Below, piece after piece: positions 44,910 through 50,573 of a stretch of 50,573 nt of DNA. Positions within the stretch are counted from its first letter, which is position 1. Each line of letters opens with the position of its first letter. The notes beneath the pieces are model-generated. The model was not told where the DNA came from. It did no database searches and saw only the letters and a list, made by a program, of their open reading frames with translations. The stretch is from Scenedesmus sp. ARA3 (Eukaryota > Chlorophyta > Chlorophyceae > Sphaeropleales > Scenedesmaceae), in assembly GCA_004335835.1 (NCBI GenBank), contig RWJK01000687.1:1-50573 (forward strand), in the 5' to 3' direction. Both the position numbers and the translations under genes were made by a program.

Positions 44910-46622
44910 AGGCAGCGGCACCCTGTGGGCCCTGCTCTGCAGCCTTCTGCAGCAGCGCCGCTTTGCGCTTCAGCACTTGCGGCGATCGCTGGGATGCGTA
45001 GAACCCTGCCCTGCTACTCTGCTCAGGCGCTGCAAATCTGCCCCCCTTGGCTACCAGGCTATAGTTCCAGCAATTGTAGCGCTGATCAAGCCAAGCCGAC
45101 AGCTGGGTGCCGCACCTAAAGCCCTTTTTGGCAACTCCGTGCTGCTGCTGATCCAGCAAATCTTCCTGCAGCTGCTGCAGGGCTGACGGCTGTGTCAGCA
45201 CGAACACTGAGGTCTTGTACCTCTTGGCGCGCCGCTTGTCTGTGAGCTTCTCGAGCTCTGCATGTGGTGCGGCAGCAGGTGGCAGCAGCAGGTGGTAGCA
45301 GCAGGTTGTGGCAGCAGGCGGCAGCAGCAGCCACATGGTTGACAATAAGCCTGCCAATGCACGTGTGCAGCGACCAATAACTGGCATGCAAAACTCTGCG
45401 GCAGGTGTAGAGCCAGCGCTGAGTGGTGTATGTGCAGACTCTCCTGCAAGCTGTCCTGCAAGCATTGTTGCTGGTTATCATGCACAATCGTGGCTGCTTA
45501 TCATGCAAGTTTTGTTGCTGCTTATCATGCAAGTATTGTTGCCGCCTTTCATGCCCAGACAGCAGCCAGCCCCTTTTGCCTGGCACAGCCCACCCAAGTG
45601 TTACAAACCATTCTGTGTAGCACAACCCGGATGCTGAGGCACTCGTTGCAAGTCCTGTATCCTGTGGGTGCTGCTGTCTACGGTTTCCTTTTGTAGTGCG
45701 TATGATAGTACTTGCGTTGGAAGAGATGCGCATTCTGCTGAATTCAACCCAGACAGCTGCCGAGTAGCTCAAATACAGAGCTTTCCATCACAGGTTAAAC
45801 ATTTTGTAGCGCCGTGCCCTCAGTTCCTCACCTGATCAGCAGAAGTAGGGTTGGCCATTTGGCATACAGTCGCTGCCAAGCTGCCACAGAGTGTAGTCCC
45901 CTTTGGCCCCCTCGACGTGCCACACTTGCAGGACCGCAAGTGCAGCGCTGCTGATGCCTGGAGGGTGGCCATCCCAGCTGCCGCAGCGCACAAACAGCCA
46001 GCAATCACCTGGCTTGTCGTGCTGCTGCAGCGTGGTGACTGCCTGCTGCTGCAGCTGGTGCTGCTGCTGTGCGGGGGTGCTGTTGGTGCTGCCCTGGCAA
46101 TGTGCAGCAAGGAACATGCTGTGCGCAGCCACCATCTGCATGCACTCGTGTATGGTGTAGCTGGGTTCTTCTGCTGCCCCACTGTTGTCACTGCTGTTGC
46201 TGCTGTTGGCTGTGCTGCAGGACCCAGTGCCATCAGTGGGGCCTGGGTTCACAAGCAAGCTGCCTGCGTCGCTGCTGCCCGGGCCACAGCTGTCCTGCAA
46301 AGACTTGCTGCTGTTGCGTCTTCGTCTTGTTGTTGGTGGGGATCCATCAGGCAGAGGATGGCTTGTGGCTTTGCACCGGGTCAGCACAACAGCAGCAGCA
46401 ACAGCAACTGGCCGCACAAGACACGGTGCAGCAGCGACCAGCTGCAGTCCTCCATGGCCGCTGTCCTGACTGCATCCTGGCGCAGGAGCGCCTTGTCCCG
46501 GACAGGTGCGACCTGCAGGTTCGCCGAGGCAAGTCGAAATTCGTGCGACTGATCTGCTCGACAATTCCAGGCTATTGAACTCGCCTATTTCTGGCAAGCC
46601 CACCTTTGGCGCTCACAGACAT
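41211..46622 (-). CDS. Gene B: putative DSBH Fe(II)-dioxygenase-like protein with in-frame TGA
   Basis: Eight exons: 46604-46622, 45832-46512, 44128-45257, 43316-43670, 42782-42918, 42445-42657, 41654-41790, 41211-41337. They total 2,799 nt, 932 codons plus TGA stop, with all phases consistent. It is a paralogue of gene A: matching motifs include CWLFVRCGSWDG, YLWPAAAP, DLSVTHVPLADL, SNRPFTITM, YVVAHYEP, FHSRNRD and AEADRFSLAVW. The C-terminal oxygenase-like core keeps H821-A-E823, H874 (VPHCSDP) and R891 before YGAALFIKP. It lacks gene A's second and third exons and its acidic tail. Codon 232 is TGA (45,836-45,838) at the site where gene A has Cys, four bases before the donor. This is either a nonsense mutation or a selenocysteine codon. 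The first exon (MSVSAK) is a weak call. Exon 3 contains a 40-residue internal duplication. The upstream neighbour is homogentisate dioxygenase. Confidence 0.66.
41695..42030 (-). repeat. Three copies of gene B exon 7 5' part
   Basis: TGTACAGTGCGCTGCCATCC, AGTGGGGTGAATGCCAGGCC at about 41,727 (real), 41,836 and 41,957. The same exon is multiplied in gene A. Confidence 0.93.
44701..44880 (-). repeat. 120-bp in-frame duplication in gene B exon 3
   Basis: Two copies, 120 bp apart (starting 44,701 and 44,821), each coding a Ser run followed by GFTDFIGVGPTGVRMLSTF or GFTGFIGTGPDGSRMLSTF. The period is a multiple of three, so the frame is kept. Gene A has no such motif in the corresponding exon. 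Confidence 0.85.
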
Positions 46623-47972
46623 GCTGTACTCTCTCGACCCTGGAGCTGACCGCAGGCTGCTACCATTTTTCTTAAAGCATGATAGGTCAACGCTCTATCA
46701 ATGACGTCAAAGCGGAAGCTCGACACGCTTGGCAACGCGAAACTGGTACGTTCCCTCTCCAGAAACCCTAGCCATAGCGCCAATTTGCCTCGTCTTGATT
46801 CAGAACCTTATAAAGTAACGTTTGTAATATATTACTCGAGGTGTCTGAGCTTCATATGCTGGTGTCGGCAAGTCCACCATGTCACTGCGACGACCCAAAC
46901 CATGACTCACGCTCAAGCCCATAATACGATGCAAATGAACGCAATAAAGCGTTTTGGTGATTTGAAAGCTTAAATTTTGCTGGTATCACCAATAGGCGCG
47001 ACATGCGGACAGTCAGATTGTTACAGTTGTACTGCAGCTGCCTGATGAGAGTCCTGCTAGCAGCGGCCTTGCCCTGGCCCCTGCCCAAGCAAAGCCCATT
47101 GAGATGATCGGCATACCATGTTCCAAAGCCTGCTGCAGCCGGAACAGCAGCCACCGCATCTTCAAACTGCTGTCAATGCCAATGCGGACAGCTCAGACTC
47201 AGTCTGTGGCATTGAACAACAGCAACACATGATACCAGGGTCCTCCAGCCATGCTTGAAACACCAGCTTTCTGGCTGATCTGTATCAGCCAGCCAACACC
47301 AGCCGTCATAGTCAGCAACGCATGTGCATGCCAGCCTGAATACCCAGTGTGCATGCCTTCCAAAGCATACAAATACAATCAGGGTACACAACACCTACTC
47401 GCATCCCATCCATGTTGCCATACAAGCATCTGATACGCCCAATCTGCGCTCAGCTACATCTGATATACATCCACATTGGCCTAGCTAAGGTAGCAGACAT
47501 GGTACAATGCTGAGCGTGCTTTGCATGTACTGCGACCTGGCAGAACTTGAAGTACACAGCAGGGCCCGTCCATACCACCGCGCTAGTGGCAGCGTGCTGC
47601 ACCATGCAGCCGCGTGCTTGTGCTTGTGCAGCAGTATGGCAAGCTTGCTACTGCCAACAAGCTGACACAAGCCACAGGGGGGAGGCACCGATCAAACACA
47701 AACCCCACACAAACATGATGTTGACGTCTGCTTGACGCGCTAAGCATTGCCATACGCGCATGACCAGTGGTGATGCACACTCGCATGCATGCACTGAATA
47801 TGTATGCAGCACACTGTGACTGGCAGGGCTGACAGCAGAGGGCTCACAGCACTCCAGCACCAAGGCATTGCCACACACACAATCTGCAGACTGTACGCAA
47901 CTTTTCCCACGGCAACAACTCGCCAGCCCAGCCTCAAACCCAACTGTTGTAACCACCAGCAACTCCGGCCCA
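46623..47972. other. Intergenic region between gene B and homogentisate dioxygenase
   Basis: About 1.35 kb. The part from 46,660 to 47,030 is distinctly A+T-rich compared with the flanks and probably holds the gene B promoter. The remainder contains the candidate plus-strand gene (46,701-47,232) and the 3' UTR of homogentisate dioxygenase. A plus-strand TGTAA at 47,948-47,952 and a minus-strand TGTAA at 47,021-47,025 are possible polyadenylation signals in each direction. Confidence 0.4.
46701..47232 (+). CDS. Candidate small divergent two-exon gene
   Basis: The ATG at 46,701 begins MTSKRKLDTLGNAKL, followed directly by a good donor, GTACGT, at 46,746. An acceptor (ACTGCAG, ending 47,037) joins in phase to an open stretch with LPDESPASSGLALAPAQ and later HRIFKLLSMPMR, ending TGA at 47,230-47,232, about 80 residues in all. 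It would be transcribed divergently from gene B, with under 100 bp between the starts. No family is recognised. The minus strand of the same DNA is also open, so this could be chance. Confidence 0.27.
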
Positions 47973-49412
47973 TCAAGCCACAGCTGCCGTGCTTATGCCT
48001 CCTGCCACTGCCTCAACTGCCGCTGCGTCCCCATTTGCCTGCTGCTGCTGCTGCTGCTGCTTGCTGAGCCACTGCCTGTCAAAGTGGCTCTTCAAGCCCA
48101 CCCAGCACTTGTAGTAGTCCCGGTCAATGCAAGGCGAGCCCAGCGCAGCGGGCGTCACCCGCGGTGTTAGTGACGTCTCAAACATGAAAGCCAGTGTGTT
48201 GTGCCCTAGGTGGCTAGGCTGCTGCTGCTGCTGGCTGATTGAAGCCTCGTATGTTGCCGTGTCTGGGCCGTGCGGCGTCATGCAGAGGTGCAGGCTGGCA
48301 CCGCCTGCAGCAGATGCAAGAGCGCAGATGCAAGAGCGAAGCACAGGATCAACGAGGCACGTGTTAGTGTGCTGGTTGTTGGGGTGGTTCGCAGCAGCCT
48401 GTCTATACTACCTCGTAGCACAAGCAGCAGCTGCCACCCATTGAGCCTAGTTATAGCTGCTGTTCTGCCTGCCCATGTTCCTCCTCCCACCAGCGCTGTC
48501 TGTAGATGACAGCACAGCACAACACACACCCGGTGCACACACAGTGCATCACATGGGACTATCTCGCTTCCATCAGCTGCCGCACCCCACCCACCTGGCA
48601 GGAAGCCTCCCTGCTTGGCCTCATACATGCCCCTGATGAGGCCCATGAACTCGTTCATGGTGTTGCGGTGCTGCAGCAAACACACACACAATGCACACGG
48701 CCGCACACGCGACGCACAACACGGCAGCAGCAGCAGCATCTTAATCCGGTGTTCATGGCGTTTGTGGTGCTGCAGCGCACATAGTTAATGGATACGGCAG
48801 GAACATCAGCATCAGCACCAGCATGATATTTTGTGCTTATGGTGTCGCATTGCAGCACAGTCAACGCGCATGGCAGGGGCAGCATTGCAGCTGGAGGCCT
48901 ACAGGGGTTAGCGAGGCGCTGCCAAGCAGCAGCATGCTATGCGGCAGCGCAGATTATTGCACAGTTTGACGGAAAGCAACACATCATGGCCTCATTGCTG
49001 TGCATTATATCAGTAAGTGCTGCCAGCTGCTGTATGGCTCACGTAGTATGGAGGCCTGAAGGTGTGCTCAGCCACAGTCCAGCGAGGTGGGAAGATGACA
49101 AAGTCAGCAACTGCAACACCTGCAGGCGCAACAAGCAGCGGCGGCAGCAGCAACAACAGCGCTGTCGTGCAGATGCGGGTGATCATTTTCACATGACAAT
49201 CAAGCATCGGCGCGTGTAACACACATGCATAGACAAACGGGTGCAGTAGGCATCAGTGCACACATGCATGGACAAACGGGTGCAGTAGGCATCAGTGCAC
49301 ACATGCATGCGTGTCCATGGTCGCACACCACTACACACGCCATAACACCAAAGCGCCCACGGCGTCACCTGGCGTGGCCGAGGGCACAACCAGAGCAGCA
49401 CATATGAGTGGG
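47973..49412 (-). CDS. HGO: Homogentisate 1,2-dioxygenase, 3' exons (partial)
   Basis: Converts homogentisate and O2 to maleylacetoacetate in tyrosine breakdown, using non-haem iron. Exons: 49369-49412, 49043-49119, 48595-48670, 47973-48304, all in phase, ending TGA at 47,973. The spliced product reads [19 protein letters not shown], then [38 protein letters not shown] and [12 protein letters not shown], the signature core of the family. The iron ligands expected from the human enzyme are visible: His of YYHRN, Glu six residues later (NEFMG) and His of TPHGPD. The end, [14 protein letters not shown], is typical; the Gln-rich tail after it is an algal extension. The N-terminal roughly 60% is missing. 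The upstream intron runs through simple-sequence DNA to the window edge. The 49369-49412 exon is short but matches PLI..AL..PSATPG. Confidence 0.9.
49221..49313. repeat. 39-bp tandem repeat in HGO intron
   Basis: Two full copies and a partial third, starting at 49,221, 49,260 and 49,299, of a unit beginning ACACATGCAT and containing ACGGGTGCAGTAGG. Nearly identical, hence recent. Confidence 0.85.
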
Positions 49413-50573
49413 CTGGGGTAGTTGCACACGACGTACGCGCATACACGCACACGCACACGCACCCACGAACGGACGCTCATGCGCCCACCCGCGCCCAGCC
49501 AGGGCCCACCCACCCACATGCACGCAAGCCCATCCACATGCGCATGTGCGCACCCCGACACGCACGCGCGCACACCGCCAGACGCACGCACGCGCACACG
49601 CATGCGCACACACGCCCGTGACGCGCGCATGCGCGCTCCACTGGCAAGATGGCTGATTAGCTAGCGCAGATTTGCAGTGGGCTAGGGCAGCTAGGCCTTG
49701 CCTAGCTAGGGACATAGTCGAGACAAAGCTGGCCCAAGCTGGCCACCTAGCCAGGCCTAGCTGGCCACCTAGCCAGGCCCAGCTGGCCACCTAGCCAGGC
49801 CTAGCTGGCCACCTAGCCAGGCCCTAGCTGCCCAAGCTAGCTACCTAGCCAGGCCCTAAAGCTAGCTGGCCACCTTGCGTATGCAAGCACGCACGCCCAC
49901 GCGCACGCGCACGCGCACGCCAACTCACACGTACGCGCGCACACGCACACGCACGCGCACGGGCACGCACACACACAAGCACGCGCACACGCGCGCACGC
50001 GCGCGCGCTTGCGCCCATCAACACTGTGTGTGGCACGCACGCGCGCCAACTCACACGCGTCTACCCACCCACACCCGCACCAACTCACACGCGCCCAATC
50101 CTGCGCCCACCCACACGCACCTATGTACACACCCACACGCAAAAATGCGCGCCCATCCACCCGCGCCCACGTGCACGCCCACACGCGCGCACGTGCACAC
50201 GCCCAATCACGCAACGACGCGCGCCCATGCGCACCAGCCCACACGGGCCCAAACGCACGCAAGCACACATGCCCACACCCACACGCACGCACGCGCGCCC
50301 ACCCACACACACGCGTGCATATGCGCCCGCGCACATACAAGCACGCATGCCCACATGCACGCGCGCGCGCATCCCACCCACACATGTAGTTCACCCACGT
50401 CCACACGCGCGCCCGCACGACCGCACGCGCACACACACGCGCGCGCACGCATATGTGCGTCCATCCGAGCCCGCCCATAGCCACACACGCACACCCGCAC
50501 TCACGCGCACACGCGCGTGCGCATGCCCACCCTTAAACTTGCACCCACCCACGCGTTGCCCCACAAACACACC
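49413..50573. repeat. Simple-sequence intron of HGO: CACACGCACGC tracts
   Basis: Two long blocks (about 49,430-49,650 and 49,880-50,573) consist almost wholly of alternating pyrimidine-purine words such as CACACG, CACGCA and CGCGCA. They flank a minisatellite. No HGO exon is detectable; the long open frames on both strands here are artefacts of the repeat. Alternating Py-Pu sequence of this kind is a classic Z-DNA former. Confidence 0.85.
49733..49870. repeat. 22-bp minisatellite rich in CTAG and GGCC palindromes
   Basis: About five to six copies of a unit close to AGCTGGCCACCTAGCCAGGC plus two bases, the last copies degenerate. Each unit contains nested palindromes (AGCT, GGCC, CTAG) and could form hairpins. 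It lies inside the HGO intron. Confidence 0.85.

Noticed and set aside
33701..46622. Genes A and B as one continuous gene
   Set aside because: Gene B ends with a TGA in phase after the same YGAALFIKP exon that ends gene A, so each has its own complete 3' end.
46882..47154. Minus-strand open frame proposed as an upstream exon of gene B (TVRMSRLL resembling gene A TVKLKVL)
   Set aside because: The resemblance is only a handful of residues, the stretch runs into A+T-rich DNA, and gene B already has an in-phase first exon at 46,604-46,622. Not excluded, but unsupported.
49837..50484. Open frames of about 200 residues on both strands at the right edge
   Set aside because: Alternating CACACG repeats lack stop codons on both strands; the products are Arg/Ala/His or Cys/Val/Arg repeats with no domain.

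Overview
The window is nuclear DNA of a green alga, most likely a chlorophycean. The evidence is intron-dense genes with GTG-type donors (GTGAGC, GTGCGG, GTGGGC) and TGCAG acceptors, a candidate TGTAA polyadenylation motif, very long Gln/Ala/Ser homopolymers, and proteins closest in order and motif to plant/algal families. No bacterial, organellar or viral gene is visible. The species cannot be fixed from sequence alone. All well-supported genes lie on the minus strand, so transcription runs from right to left.

1-32,044: the 5' two thirds of one giant gene, TRA1/TRRAP, the PIKK-family pseudokinase scaffold of the SAGA and NuA4 complexes. I traced 41 exons whose splice phases all agree, giving 3,901 codons in one frame from the start at 32,044 to an exon ending at 93. 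The FAT, kinase-like and FATC regions lie beyond the left edge. 32,045-33,700: mostly gene-poor, with one orphan exon-like piece and a probable polyadenylation site.

33,701-46,622: a tandem pair of paralogous genes of unknown function, called A (33,701-41,015) and B (41,211-46,622). Both end in a region with the hallmarks of a double-stranded beta-helix Fe(II) dioxygenase (H-x-E, a second His 53 residues later, an Arg 17 residues after that). Gene B carries an in-frame TGA where gene A has Cys. 46,623-47,972: a weakly supported small plus-strand gene and intergenic DNA. 47,973-49,412: the 3' exons of homogentisate 1,2-dioxygenase (tyrosine catabolism). Its missing 5' exons must lie beyond a simple-sequence intron that fills the rest of the window.

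The most unusual feature is architectural. In about 30 introns the edge of a neighbouring exon, with its splice site and adjoining intron, has been tandemly duplicated two to six times, leaving rows of decoy splice sites. The A/B pair also differs in several intron positions, so intron structure looks highly dynamic here. Sense-strand CTG repeats sit just upstream of 3' splice sites, whereas sense CAG/GCA repeats sit in exons.
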